A stretch of 64,000 bases of DNA from Cerrena zonata. Taxonomy: Eukaryota; Basidiomycota; Agaricomycetes; Polyporales; Cerrenaceae. A program made the translations under genes and the position numbers. Position 1 is the first letter of the stretch. Each line of letters opens with the position of its first letter. The DNA lies in NCBI GenBank assembly GCA_038087015.1, contig JASBNA010000007.1, forward strand, positions 496,001-560,000. The letters run 5' to 3'. Below the pieces are notes generated by a model. It saw only the letters and a list, made by a program, of their open reading frames with translations, was not told the DNA's origin and ran no database searches. Shown one piece after another: positions 32,376 through 44,419 of the stretch.

Positions 32376-33552
32376 ATGGTTGAGATGTCCGTGATAACAT
32401 CCATCCCTCTCTTGACCTTGGCTCATCACCTTCTGCTCGCGGGTTATCTTCACATTGTGATAGTCACAGTACGTATTTGAGAGCCGTAGGATAGGAGAAA
32501 TGGAGAAACTGATACCTTTTGGCTTACTGATAGGTGTGGCTATGGGACACCCTCGTATCCTTGTCCGACGAAGTCAAGGCCTTTCGTATAGCGAATCGGC
32601 GAATGACTCTACCTCATGTAATCTACATTCTTTCTCGGTAAGTGAGTAGTTACTAGTATCGTGTATATAAAGTTACGAGTGCTAACGGATATCTCTCAGA
32701 GTACTCACAGGAGGCACAGTGCTAAGCATACTCGTGTATGCAGGTGATTGAAGTCGATTTTCATAATGTCCATATGCTTAACCATTCGTGACAGCTACAC
32801 CGCGTGTCGGGTGTCACTCTGGCGCTCACATTATTGGGTGGTTCGGGGCCCTCGCAACTCCTCTGAACACTTCCTTATTCCTGATCCGGGCGAACGCAGT
32901 GTTTATGCAGCGCAGGAAATGGAAGCTTTTGTTTGCCATCCTATGGCTATCAACCTTTGCTGCCCTGACTACTCCGTTTTCATTTTCGGCCGCGAACTTC
33001 CAGATAGCTGGGTTTTGCCCGGTCGCAAAGGTGGAGCGAATCGGTACTGCAGGTGCCATAGCAGTCGCTATCTTTGATACTGTGGTTTTCTTCTCGATAA
33101 CCTACGAAATCATGTCTATTAACAAGTTAAGCCACCACCGTGCAAGCTGGAATTTTGGAACTGGTCAAGTATCAAGAACATTACTGCTGACAGGTCAGCT
33201 ATACTATTTGTAAGTTCTCCACCCGATTACTCGGTTCGCCCTCCACTTACGTTTTCGTTACTCACCCCTTAGTCCTGTTATCACAGTTAATGTTCTTGTG
33301 ATGGCGGCAATGCTGTCTTCGTCTGTCGAACCGCAATATCAAACTGTCGCTTTGGTTGCTGACATAGCCTTTCAAAATGTAATGGCTTGTCGAGTTTTTA
33401 GACTTCTACGTATGGGGATTATTTATGAATCTCCCTCGACATGTTCACTGGATCTGCCGTCAGGCAGCTTCAGTGTTGAAGACTTCCCTCTTCCAGATTT
33501 CGAGAATTCGACTTGGACTCGTTCTCTGGCACATGAAGGTCTTCGAAATTAG
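32376..33552 (+). CDS. Multi-pass membrane protein, DUF6533/6534-like, array copy C
   Basis: Five exons: 32376-32468, 32534-32637, 32700-32743, 32795-33209 and 33273-33552; 936 nt, 311 aa. Motifs: VWLWDTLVSLSDE, ATPLNTSLFLIRANAVFMQ, AVAIFDTVVFFSITYE, and LLLTGQLYYF followed by QNVMACRVFRLLRMG in the last helix. A start at 32385 is an alternative (MSVITS). Exon 2 is 104 nt, as in copies B and D; copies A, E and F have 98. This groups B, C and D as the most recent duplicates. Confidence 0.85.
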
Positions 33553-34491
33553 GATGGATTATCTCACAAGGCTTCTATCATCTCTACTCGTGGACCTTCG
33601 ATACAGTATGCCCTATACAATATAATACCGCTAATATTGAATCTCAATTGGAGGTTGTCCATTTTTTCATTCGAAAATATGGTATTTTTACTTTCTCAAG
33701 CCTATCAGATCAAATTTGACGATATCTGTCAAGTAGATGTCAACTTACGTTGACCCTTGGTAACTGAAGACCTCTATTTTTGGCTCAACGGACTTTGTAT
33801 TCATGCCATAGGGTCGTTTCCGCATATTTCAAACGCCCTGTTCCGGCCTTGTTTTGAAACAACATACCTAACTGTTTCAAAGTATAAGATGACGCTGATA
33901 GAGCCGACCGTGCAATCGAGTATTACATTGTAATATCGGAAAGTCTGGGGATCATGGTACATTACAGATCCCTATCGCTGATCGACACACCGTTGTTTAG
34001 TCTCAAAAATTCCATTGGTGGACGTGTGCTAACAAAAGAAGGATTATCAGGAACAACGGTCAGTATTTTTATTCGCTTCGATTGCGCTGCCTCTGATGGA
34101 CTATTTGTAGCTTCGGCATATCCTGGGTGCTTAACACTAGAATAACATCATCCCTGAAAGGCGGGAGCTCAGCGTCTCAAAAGAATCTTGCACTGCTTCT
34201 CCTCTCTCGATCGTGTCTACAACGATACTCGTCATAACAAGCCAGCCAGAGAAAGTTTAAGGGAGCGTACCACTGTCTTTGGAGAATTGCCACCCATAGC
34301 CTCCTTTGCGATGATCTCGACTGGAAATCAGCTTCGATGAAGCAGCTCCATGATGTACCTCCACCGACCCTTTCAGAAGGCTGATTAATTCAAGTGATGC
34401 GATTGTAGGCTGCTCTAATCTGGTCCGTTCAAGATGAGTTTAAGAGTATATATACCATCCAAGAAAACTCTTATTCCCTCACTCTGAACAA
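33553..34491. other. Intergenic within the array
   Basis: No gene. A TATATATA run at about 34446-34453, some 40 nt upstream of the next ATG, could act as a core promoter. Confidence 0.45.
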
Positions 34492-35600
34492 ATGTCTGAC
34501 GCATTATCGACTCCGCCTACTGCCTCATTCTATCATCTACAAAATGCAACTTACCTTCATACTGCAATAGCCTCGGTACGCTCTCGAACCTGAGATGGAA
34601 GTAGCTACGTCTAAGTTATTCAATACAGATATGGATATGGGACACACTCTCTTCCCTGCCTCGGGAATACGAGGCATTTCATGTACGAGGCAGGAGAATG
34701 GCTCTACCTGACTTCGCATACATTCTTTCACGGTAAATATCTGCTGCATTCGATATTCTAGAGACTAGTAATCACTTAGAATCACATCTCAGCATTGTCA
34801 CAGGAGGGTTAGTCCTAGGTGATCTCATCTGCACAGGTACTTAACATTGTTTGCTTATTAATGAATATCTCAAAACCTTCCCCCCTTATCCTTATATCAG
34901 TCAGACCATATGTAGGATGCAACCACGCCCCGACTATCCTAGCATGGCTAGGGGCGATAGCGATACCCTTGAACACACTGTTGTTCTTGATTCGAGCGGA
35001 TGCAGTCTTCAAGCGGCACAATAAGTCAAGGGTTGTGTTCGGCACCCTATGGCTCTCTACACTTGCCACCTTTACTGCACCCTTTTCATTTATCCCCTCT
35101 CCAGTGGAGATCCTAGGTGGATTCTGCCCGATAATACAAGTAAAGAAAATGGTCTCTGCAGGTGCAATCACGGTCGCTTTGTTCGACACCGTGGTCTTTT
35201 TTTCAATCACCTTCCATATTATCTCAATCGGTAACTTCAACAAATATGGTTCATTATCCCTTAAAAGTACTGGGCGGGTTTCCAAGACATTGTTGTTGAC
35301 CGGTCAACTGTATTATGTGTGAGTATTTACCAACCAAAAAATGATTTCTCCGCTTATTATGATCGATTTTGTTCACTCAGCCCTGTGTTTATGTTAAACA
35401 CCCTCATAATAGCTGTTGTGTTATCCTCTTCTGTGGAGGCACCATACCAACACACTGCTGTATTTTTTGACATAGTCTTTCAGAACATAATGACTTGTCA
35501 AGTATTTAGGCTTCTGCGTCTTGGGATACTATATGAGGACCCAAAGATATGTTCTGATTCTATGGATTCAGTCTCAAATATAATCTTTGAAAATGTATAG
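34492..35600 (+). CDS. Multi-pass membrane protein, DUF6533/6534-like, array copy D
   Basis: Five exons: 34492-34575, 34629-34732, 34793-34836, 34901-35318 and 35381-35600; 870 nt, 289 aa. Motifs: IWIWDTLSSLPREYEAF, PDFAYILSR, IPLNTLLFLIRADAVF, ALFDTVVFFSITFH, LLLTGQLYYV and QNIMTCQVFRLLRLG. It has an N-glycosylation-type NAT near the N-terminus. Last gene of the + strand array. The conserved exon skeleton and helix motifs show that it derives from tandem duplication. Confidence 0.85.
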
Positions 35601-36217
35601 GTCGAGTTTATGACGGACAATATGTTGTATAGCTCCATTAGATACCCTGTTTAGTATTTTGTTTATTGTATTTACTTTGGACGTTTGAGTGAGACAATGT
35701 ACATCATAATCTAGACTTATAAGCTTGAGACTTGCATTGGGTGATTGTGGTATACACTGTATTTCCAGATGAGTTTCACATACGGTGTCGGAAGCTCGAG
35801 GAGGCAACTGTAGTACTAGTAGTAGATTTAGAATTCAATACCAATGTTGAGTTGATCGTCAGAAATTCACTTGCGGCCCGGGCGCGAGTCCGATTCGCCA
35901 AGTGTCTCACCTTACACTCCTTAGGCATTTCCAATATTTCTTTCTTAACATCGTTCGAGCCTGAACCAATTTCTATTATGACATGTTGCAAGTTGTAGAA
36001 GCATTCCAAGCATAGGATCACCTTCAACATAGTGCCAATCGTCCAAGCTTACATCGTTTTGCAACTCGTTTACTATGACCACTTTAATCGCTTTTTAATT
36101 TCGCAGTACAACAAACAGCAAATACGATAATGATAACCCCATAACCTTAGATCATTGACAAAGCAATGCTTTCATTCCTTCCACAATCCCGCCAGTTTGC
36201 GTTCCGAGATGACATTC
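35601..36217. other. Intergenic, convergent 3' ends
   Basis: Separates array copy D from the minus-strand secreted protein gene. AT-rich with no supported ORF. Confidence 0.5.
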
Positions 36218-37362
36218 TTAGAAAAGGTCAATGTCGGAGCGGGCGTTGCGAACTGAACGCTTAAGAGCCTTCTGCTGAGCCAACAATGTCGTTGAAACAG
36301 CAGGGCAACCCTTTCCAGGACCGTTCAAGTTCTGGAGGGAGATCAAAGCCGCAGTGATACGTGCAGACTTCGATGCGCTCGAGTCGTCGGTGGGGAAGTT
36401 GACAGCAACCGAAGGGCTAAAAAAGACCACATTGATGAGAAACTTGAATCAGAGGCGAGAAGAAGTTCAGACTGACTTGTTAATGGCATGACCGGCAGCA
36501 ACGTTCGCCTGAAGAGCGGCGATGTACTGAGCTTGAGGAGGTGGGCAAGCGCAAGGAATCTTGATGGGCTTGCCATCAGCACCTGAATATGTCGTCAGTA
36601 CATATCCTACATTGCAGCAGCGGATAGTTAATACCGTTAACAGCGCCGTCACAATCACCAGTTCCCGTAGGGTTCTTTCCAGCCGCAAAACCAAGAGCGG
36701 GGGCCAACCTTGCAACATCGGCTGCCGAGGGAGCACCAGCGGCAGCGTTGTTAGCGGGTGGAGGTACAGGGTTGGCAGGTGCCGGGGCAGGAGCAGCAGC
36801 GTTGTTAGCCGATACAGCATTCTGTTGTGCCAACAGGGTGGTTGAAGACGCGGGGCATCCCTTTCCTGGACCGTTCAAGTTTTGAAGAGTGACAAGAGAT
36901 GCTTGAATACGAGCAATCTGGGATGCAGCGGAGCCGTCCGTGGGGAACGACACCTTAACTGATGGGTTGTTGACGGCGAAGCCGGCAGCAACGTTAGCGT
37001 TGAGGGACTATGTAAGATGGTCAGGATGGTTGTGCATGATTTCGGAAACAAGCCGGGAGTACGTACGTTGAGGAACTGATCCCTAGGGGGAGGGCAAGCG
37101 CAGGGAATCTTGATGGGTTTGCCATCAGGACCAGCAACACCATCACAATCACTGATAAAAAAAACGCCGTCAGTCAGTGAACCTGGGAGAGAAAGACCAT
37201 TGAGGGAAAGGAGAACACGTACCCAGTTCCGGTAGGGTTTTGGCCGGCTTGAATACCGAAAGCAGGGACGAGACTAGGATCAACGGCCCTACGAACGGGC
37301 GCGGACATGGAAGACGCAGCGAACAAAGCAGCAGCAGACAAGACAAAGGTGGAGAACTTCAT
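36218..37362 (-). CDS. Secreted protein with two internal repeats (function unknown)
   Basis: Five exons: 37223-37362, 37067-37151, 36635-37007, 36477-36582 and 36218-36416; 903 nt, 300 aa. A clear signal peptide (MKFSTFVLSAAALFAASSMS) is followed by a possible KEX-like RR site. The mature protein is a tandem duplication of a ~115-residue unit. Each unit contains NPTGTGDCDG, GKPIKIPCACPPP, NVAAG, a FPTD-x-S segment, LQNLNGPGKGCPA and STTLLAQQ. The units are joined by an Ala/Pro-rich linker (~40 aa). Each unit has three conserved cysteines. Repeat 1 is spread over exons 1-3 and repeat 2 over exons 3-5, with introns at matching positions, so the duplication included introns. I know this type from Agaricomycete secretomes but no function. 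A TATAAAG lies about 225 bp upstream. Confidence 0.82.
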
Positions 37363-37585
37363 TTTGATTTCGTTAGAAAGGTTGATGAAAAGCTGTATTC
37401 GGGATGTTGTGGAAGCGAGAGTGGGTTTCGTGAAATGAACGAGTGTGAGTGAGTGATGAAGATTTGTGTTGCTGCGTCAACGCAAGAGAAGCGGAAGTAC
37501 ACAGTACTGTCCGGCCGGAAGAAAGTGAAAGAAAAAGTTGTCGAGAGAGAAAGGGGGTGAAGAACAAAAGCCAATACTGTTGGCT

Positions 37586-37592
37586 CTTTATA
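37586..37592 (-). promoter_or_regulatory. TATA-like box of the secreted repeat protein gene
   Basis: TATAAAG on the minus strand, 224 bp upstream of the ATG at 37362, with a CCAAT-type motif (CCAACAGTATTGG, minus strand) just upstream. The distance leaves room for a 5' UTR of around 190 nt. Position and consensus are the only evidence. Confidence 0.4.
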
Positions 37593-38351
37593 CCGGAGTG
37601 ATCAGGAAACCTATGTAACGAATAGGAACGAAGCTTCTTGGTTTGAAAAGCTTCTGGCAGATAGACGCTAGGTTCATCATTTCCATAGTAACCGAGGGAG
37701 CGGAAATTGATGAGTAGGATCTTGATCCACGCAGAAACGTTGAATTTTGATCGTTCATATATTGCCAAGTATCTTCATCTTACAGACTGTAGTTATTTTA
37801 TCACTGAATGACAGTGTAGCAGTGTCGGCATCGAATCTTGACGGTAAATGATCAGGAGGAGGTGTGCGGCATAAGGCGGTGTTTGCAAGGGGTTGTTTCT
37901 ATTTTTCGCGTCCGAATAACAAACCTTGTACAATGTGAAAAGGCCCAACTTCAACCCGAGGGCGACAGTTTTCACTATTGTTGTCCTCCGTATTTAGGTG
38001 AACAAAGGGGGCGACTAGAAGACAATGAAGGGATGCATGTATAAGGTGCTCGAAAGGTATCGTGACTGACCTGAACCCATAAGATGTAGAATGGCGTTGA
38101 TTAAAAATGTAATGTTAATTGGTGATATTTCATTTCTATATCTGTGATGCGCAGCGGCATTGAAATTTCACTTGACACGCTGTATGACGCATCAAACGAA
38201 TCATTTGTAACCTCAAAGACCAGATGGATCATACAGTAGATGCTGCGTAGGCATCTAACACTTGAATGGACAGCCTTCGATCTGAAATATATAAAGATGA
38301 TGTATTACGATATTGGCACAGGGGATCGAGGCTTACCTAGCCTAGTAGTGT
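37593..38351. other. Intergenic
   Basis: Upstream region of the secreted protein gene and 3' flank of RPC9. No ORF supported. Confidence 0.45.
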
Positions 38352-39240
38352 CTACTCTGCATCCTCATCTACATCTCCTATAGCGTCCTCCAAATTCCCT
38401 TCTTCGTGAACAAAGTCATGGTCATCGACCCATCCCTCAACGTCTTCTGCTGAAAACGCCAATTGCGCTGGTTGTTCGTGGTACATTTCTTGGTCTTCGG
38501 CATCTGCTTGGCCCTCGAGTGAAGCAGTGTCACTCAGAGATGCCTGAACGGTGTTCAGAATGTCCTGCATTTTGTCTCCAAGTCGATCTTCCAGCTCTTC
38601 TACAATCTGGGAAATAAGATATGTGAATATAACAATTTGGCGTTGAGAATATGATTTGCAGTCGGGGAGGAATTGCCGAGTACAACAGCAAACTTTGTCA
38701 GTTGAGAATACGTATTGAGGATGGGTACGGGAAGCGCATGTGTCCTATTTGTTATTCGACAAAGTACCAGACACTCACTACATATAACTCGACTGCCTCG
38801 GTAGGGGCCAGATTGACGATTTGTAGCTTTTCAGCCTTCGCTAAGTCATAATGGGCGAGATTGCGAGTAAGCTGAGTAATGCTCGCGTCGGACTGCCTAG
38901 ACGTTGGCTGATAATCGGCCGTCAAGTACTGAATGGCCTGAGACGAAAGTTCGGTGAAGCAATGCCATAATGTGTATTTTGGGGAGATATACCTCAACTT
39001 CGATGGTCCGGAGATTCTCAAGCACTTCTTCCTGAGGAGCATGACTCCGAGGAAGACCGGCAGCTTCTTCCTCTTTTTTGATACGGAGAGCAGTCCTTGT
39101 TTTGGCGAGATGATCACTCTCGAGCTCCTTTAGGAGTGTCAGGACTTCATAATTAGAAAGCAGCGCAGATCGCTGGTTCACAACCTATAAGCCATAAGTA
39201 AGTATTTAATGGTTTTACCTACGAGTGTACTCACCTCCAT
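38352..39240 (-). CDS. RPC9: DNA-directed RNA polymerase III subunit RPC9 (Rpc17, Rpb4-like)
   Basis: Four exons: 39235-39240, 38993-39184, 38779-38937 and 38352-38606; 612 nt, 203 aa, all in phase 0. Exon 1 is only 6 nt (ATGGAG); joining it gives MEVVNQRSALLSNYEVLTLL, the conserved start of Rpc9/CGRP-RCP proteins. The HRDC-like Rpb4 domain continues with RTIEVEAIQYLTADYQP and ends in LAPTEAVELYVIVEELEDR, a hallmark of the family. The C-terminal ~70 residues are very acidic. Rpc9 pairs with Rpc8 to form the stalk of Pol III, which contacts TFIIIB and makes tRNA and 5S RNA. It is arranged head-to-head with NOT2 across 358 bp. The largest subunit of the same enzyme lies 12 kb away. Confidence 0.9.
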
Positions 39241-39598
39241 CTATTAGTACATGAACGTATAAACGCAGAGGCTGTTCGCAAGTCGCTTCAACATTCGATT
39301 TCAATCTCCGAACTAGCCCGAGATTAGGAGCTGGGTTCTTTATAGTAATGTAACTTAGACGTATTAGACGCTGTACAGTACTATAATATAAGTAAGTAAC
39401 CATACAGACTGTATACTAAATAGTATCACGATATTGTGAGAGGCACCAGACCAAGAGATTGAAACTCCGATATTCCCCTATTTGGGAGACTAGTCCTTTG
39501 CGTCTGGCAGCCACTTCGTACTTGTACTGTTGTATACTCAAATCTCACTTACGCCAAAGCCTCTCTCTACCAAACCTTGCGAAATAACCAGTTCATCT
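39241..39598. promoter_or_regulatory. Divergent promoter region RPC9 / NOT2
   Basis: A 358-bp non-coding interval between two ATGs pointing outward, so both housekeeping genes probably share it. No specific factor site recognised. Confidence 0.5.
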
Positions 39599-41666
39599 AT
39601 GAATCGCCCAGGTATTATCACCGAATTTTGTCTAAAAATGCTAGCTCGCTGACGTCGTCTCTTGTCATAGGTCAACCCCCACAACGTCCACCCAGTCTTG
39701 CGCCCAATCCTGCACTCGGAGCTCCTTTCAGAAACCAATTTACAAACTACGGAATGCCTCCTCGAAACGTCATACCTGGGTTCCATCAGCTAGGAAATCA
39801 TCGGACGGCGCAAACGATCGTCCCCCAGCCGTCGCCGAATTACCTCCAGCAACAGCAGCGAGCACAACAGAGTAATTTCCCCTTTGGTGCCTCTCTACCA
39901 CAACAACAGCAGTCGCATGCACCGCTACAGCATAATCCACAATCGTCTTTACCACATACTCCGCTGCAGCCAACACAACCGCAGAACCCGCCATCGTCGA
40001 ACTCGAACGCGGGTTTACCCCCACACCTGCAACAAAACGCTATTGGGAGTCTAGGAACAGTGTCCTCGGTATCCTCAACGAGTGAAGTTGGTCTGGATCC
40101 CAATGATTTCCCTGCACTAGGTTCAACACCGTCAAACGCGTTGAATACGCCGTCGACGACAAATGCGACGAGTTACGCAACTCAGGCCGGTACAGGGGTG
40201 GGAGTTGCAGGGAATGGAGCTCAGGGTGCAAGTGGCGCAAGTCAACAAAGAGACTTTGGTCCAGATGATTTCCCGGCATTAGGAGGGCAGACACAGAGTT
40301 CGCAGGCGACACAGCAGCAACCACCGACGGCAGACGGACACCCACCAGGACTGAATGGGTTCCAGCAAAGCGAGCAGCAGCATCGGAACAATTTGTTGGG
40401 TTCGTTAGCGGGCGGTCAGCCGGGGCTTTTGAATCTTGGGCAGACGAGAGGATTCCAGTCAGAGGCGGATAAACGAGTGCGTGTTCATAGTTGTTTTCAC
40501 TCTCACTAACAGTTTCCTCAACCAATACGCTCTGTTCCATAGAATTACACTTTGAAGCTCAACCAAGCGGCTGTTGCGGCAGCTTGGAATTCGCCAAACG
40601 CCAACCCAAGTGCTCAAACGACCACAGCCTTCCCTGCGACATCGAATGGCGCACATCCTCCGAGTTCGCAGATTCCATCATCACAACCGCAAACGCAAAC
40701 CCCGTTGGGCGCTCCACCAGGCGTTCCTCCGCCTAGTTCCTTCAGCCAACCGCCACAGCAGCAAACACCGTATGTGGGGAATGGTACAGCAGCGGACACA
40801 ACGCAGGGGTCGGCACAACCGTCATCTGCCGCAGTTCCTCAAACACCTGCACAACAAGTCCTAATGTCTCCCGCAGACAAATGGGGTCTCCTAGGTCTAT
40901 TGGCGATCATCAAGAGTTCGGACCTTGATTCGAACTTGTTGTCGATAGGGACTGATCTTGGTACTATGGGGTTAGACATGCAGACTTCTGGGTACGTGTC
41001 TCCGAGGGAGTTGAACGGAAACGGAAACTTATGCATCGATTAGAAGCTTGTACTCGACTTTCATTACACCGTGGTCAGATTCATCAGCGGCGCATACAGT
41101 CGAGCCGGATTTTCATCTTCCTTCATGCTACCAAGTAACGACCCCTACACCGGGACCTCAAAAGGCACAGGCGTTCAGTGATGAGACGCTGTTTTACATG
41201 TTCTATGCTTCACCGAGGGACGCTCTCCAGGAAGTAGCTGCGTTTGAACTGTATGTTTGGTTCATTTTTATTTCACACAAATTGGCGTGTAATTTTGACG
41301 TTGACGTTCTTTCTCTCTTCGTGTGGGTGTGTGTGATCGTGTGACAGGTATGGCCGGAATTGGCGTTTCCACAAGGATTTGAGACTCTGGATCACGAAAG
41401 AGTCAGGAACGTCCCCTTCGCAAAAGGTGCTCGGCGGTGAACGAGGAACTTACTCGTATTGGGACCCTGAGAACTGGGAAAAGAACCGCAAGGAGATGAC
41501 AGTGGTCTACTCGGACCTCGAGGAGAAATCCCTCCCGAACAACACGACTCTGCCACTAAACGCAACAGCCCCTCAAGCCCAAACTCCTCCCGTTAGTGCT
41601 CAACCTCCTCAACAAATGCCAAGAGCACAAGGTGGATTCCAGCAGATGGGTATCTCGGCGATGTGA
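39599..41666 (+). CDS. NOT2: CCR4-NOT complex subunit NOT2
   Basis: Five exons: 39599-39611, 39671-40476, 40543-40991, 41044-41250 and 41348-41666; 1794 nt, 597 aa. Exon 1 is 13 nt (MNRP plus one base). Two DPNDFPALG / GPDDFPALG-type motifs (about residues 170 and 225) lie within a long Gln/Pro/Ser-rich disordered region. The C-terminal NOT2/3/5 domain is clear: SLYSTFITPWSD, HLPSCYQV, FSDETLFYMFYASPRDALQ, and YGRNWRFHKDLRLWITK. NOT2 is a scaffold subunit that binds NOT1 and NOT3/5 and supports mRNA deadenylation and transcription control. Length and order match fungal orthologues. The last intron (41251-41347) starts GTATGT and ends GACAG. Confidence 0.93.
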
Positions 41667-42248
41667 AAGAGCTGTTTATCTTGCGTGGATGTTGTGGGGG
41701 AAATATCTTTTTTGAACTGCTGCACACGCATCACCACTGCTCTCGTTTTTTCTCTCCCATTATCATCGTCTTTAGTCACCCCAATGTACTTCCCCATTGA
41801 CTTGTGCACCCCCCACATCCACCCCCACTTGAACGATTTTCTTCCCAAGACTATAATCATTATCATCCCATCCCACCCACTTTCCCTTTTACTCGCCTTT
41901 GTCTGCCGTGTGCTTCGCTACCTGTGTCCTTGCCTAGTCTCTTCTATTACCGTTTTTACTTGCCCCCCGATTTTCTCTCTACTATCTGCGTGTTTCAGTC
42001 GTTATTGTTGGCTATTCATACGCGCTTGTATCTCTACAGCAGTATTGTTCTAAATCGCAATATCCGTCCAAGCAGTGTCTTCTTACACCAACCGTCACAC
42101 TCGAAGCTTGAGTTTGTATGTTGGACCATGAGGGTCTTGCGAAATGCACAGACGGATATTATATACTTCGCGTAGTATGATACAATTAAATATAATACAT
42201 ACATCTACACCAACGATATTGCACGAATTCAATGTTCCATTCCGAGTT
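41667..42248. other. Intergenic, convergent 3' ends of NOT2 and the lipase gene
   Basis: Pyrimidine-rich on the + strand, consistent with a NOT2 3' UTR. No gene supported. Confidence 0.5.
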
Positions 42249-44163
42249 TCAGAGTCCCTCATCATACAGCTTCTTACAAAGCGCAACATAAAACCGTTCC
42301 AAGTCCGCTTTGGAAGACAAGTCGCTCTTCGCTTTGGGGGTGACGGGGCGTTCGTTCAAAACGCCAGAGGAATTCGAGGAGCTTGAAGGTGGCGAGGAGT
42401 TTCTCGATGGAACTTGGTCGACTATCCAGTCAAAAACCGCACTCAGCTTCTCGGTTGATGCGTTGACGACTTCATCACCTCCCGGGTCCGATGAATTTTG
42501 TTTGTCTTTCATCGCCGCTTTCATCTGCTCTTCTCGAGATTTCCCTCTTTCCCCCGAACTCACAGCAGCCCCCGCATTCTTCATACTTTTCTCCTCCTTC
42601 TTCCACGCCCTCACAAATTTGGTCCAATCGCCCAAAGACCAAGCCTCTCCTTCCGCCGCTTCCCCATTCCCATTCCCATTCTTCGTCGCACCTCCACTTC
42701 CAGTTCCAATAACACTACTCAGCCCAGGAACCGAAACACTCGGCAACTCCACACCCAACTCCAACCCTCTCGACCCTCTCAACGACCAATGATCACTCTC
42801 CTCCAACGTCCCAAATACTCACCCCACCTCGCGCTCTGCACAGTAACCAACCCATCATTCCCCCACCTCTCATGTTCCGGTAACCCAGGATCAATCAACC
42901 TCCCACTCTCCCTCTCCTTCTCTCGAATCCGTCTAGTACCATCTTGGTGAAAAGGAGGGGGTGCCAGATACTGATGGAGGAGATCCGGCCGGCGACGGAG
43001 AAGTATTTGACGTGCGGGCTGTTGGGGGTGGAGGGATTGAAGATGTCGTTGAGGAAGGTGGTTGTTAGGTTTGCGTAGGCGGGGCTGTCGAGCATGGAGA
43101 GGAGGAGGGTTGTGAATGAGGATGGGAGGGAGGCGAGGGAGATTCCGGAGGATGAGGGAGGTTTGATTTCGGGTCCGGGGGAGGTGGTGGGAGGTTCATC
43201 GGGGGAGTTGGAGTTTAGGGCTTGGTGTTTTATCTTTCCTAGACCGATGTTTTGCTATGGAAATATGTCAGTGGGATTTGAATGGACAGGGAAATTGTAC
43301 ATACTGTACACCAATCCATAAACGGGCTCCCGCGGTGGGGAGTACCGATAGTTGTCAACGACAAAGGAGTGTAATCTTGAGGCTTGACATGGGTTATGAG
43401 ATGACGACAGTCTAACCCTCCCATCGAATGGGCAAGGAAATTAATGCCTCGGCCATAGACGCGCTCCTTCAGAAGTTTGTCCATGCTCTCTGCACGAGAA
43501 GCAATAGAGCCAGTCCTATACGTGCATTTAGTAGAGTTTTGAATCTTGACGACGGTAAACTTACCCTGGAACCCCGGTAACAATGACCTCAGCCCCAACG
43601 CGCCGACGTAGAACGTTCAGCACATTTGCCCAGTAGTGCGTTCTCAAAATGGGAAATGCAGTGGGCCCTCTGACGTCAAAGCCGTACAATCCTAGACATG
43701 TCTCCAGGTTAGCACCTGAGGTGAAACATAGGTTTATGGTATGCGTACCATGACACAAGACAATTGGATAACGAGGTTTCCGTACCGGATCGAATAGGGC
43801 TGGGCTGTTCAGCAGTGTATGTAATTGGTCGGGAGGGCGAGAGGTTGGGGTGGAATGGTTATTATTATTGTATTTCGGTTTATGGCCCTCTGGAGGCTGG
43901 TAGTTGGGTTCAGAGCCAATATCACCTCCTTCTAAAGCTATTGACAATCTTGCGTTGCCTAGGACGGAGGAAAGCCATTCGAGTGTCTTGAATGTACGCC
44001 ATGAACCTGCGGGGGAGGCGCGTGGCCCTGGGAGGTCAGACTCTGAATCTTGTTTGATATACCGGTGCTGGAGATAGTGATGGGAGATTGAAAAGGTTGA
44101 TACGACGTTTACGAGCCGTCGAAAGAATAGAGCAACAGGGATAGGGAACCAAATCGTCTGCAT
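42249..44163 (-). CDS. Tgl2-like alpha/beta-hydrolase lipase, with apparent frameshifts
   Basis: Starts at 44163. Exons 43749-44163, 43565-43691, 43305-43515, then 43254 downward to the TGA at 42249-42251. The lipase core is clear: RYPIVLCHGLYGFDVRGP, VTGVPGTGSIASRAE, the nucleophile elbow NFLAHSMGGLDCRH, LTTIGTPHRGSPFMDW, the acid region WGNDGLVTVQSARWGEYLG, and DHW with the expected catalytic histidine. The C-terminus (STEKLSAVFDWIVDQVP ... LYDEGL) also matches the family. In this sequence the last exon needs two single-base frame changes, near 42929 and near 42810. The first could be an unusual 71-nt intron. The second could be skipped by a GTGAGT...GAG intron, but that would remove DHW. 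So the gene is either a recent pseudogene or affected by sequence errors. Likely role: acylglycerol hydrolysis at a membrane (Tgl2 is mitochondrial in yeast). Confidence 0.78.
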
Positions 44164-44419
44164 GGTCGATGCATGTCCAGGTCAGAGTGGGGTATAACCA
44201 CATATAACCCTAGTATATGGGCTGGGGTATCGACACTGTCCATATTTGGGAGGCCATCCCCTGAGCCCCCTATGGGAAAATGACGATTTCCGAGATATTC
44301 CGGCTGACTAGCAGTGGTTTACCTTTTCTCTTACCACCACCATTACACTCCCCCCGTCGTACACACATCCTGAGCACTCGTATTTAACTCCCCATTAAAG
44401 CTGTAATTCAGCATAAATA
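44164..44419. promoter_or_regulatory. Divergent promoter region lipase / FZO1
   Basis: A 256-bp gap between outward-facing ATGs. A TC-rich stretch precedes the FZO1 start. No defined site recognised. Confidence 0.45.

Noticed and set aside
42249..42806. Separate gene starting MEESDHWSLRG
   Set aside because: DHW and the C-terminal WIVDQVP/LYDEGL motifs belong to the lipase upstream; the apparent start is a frame break.
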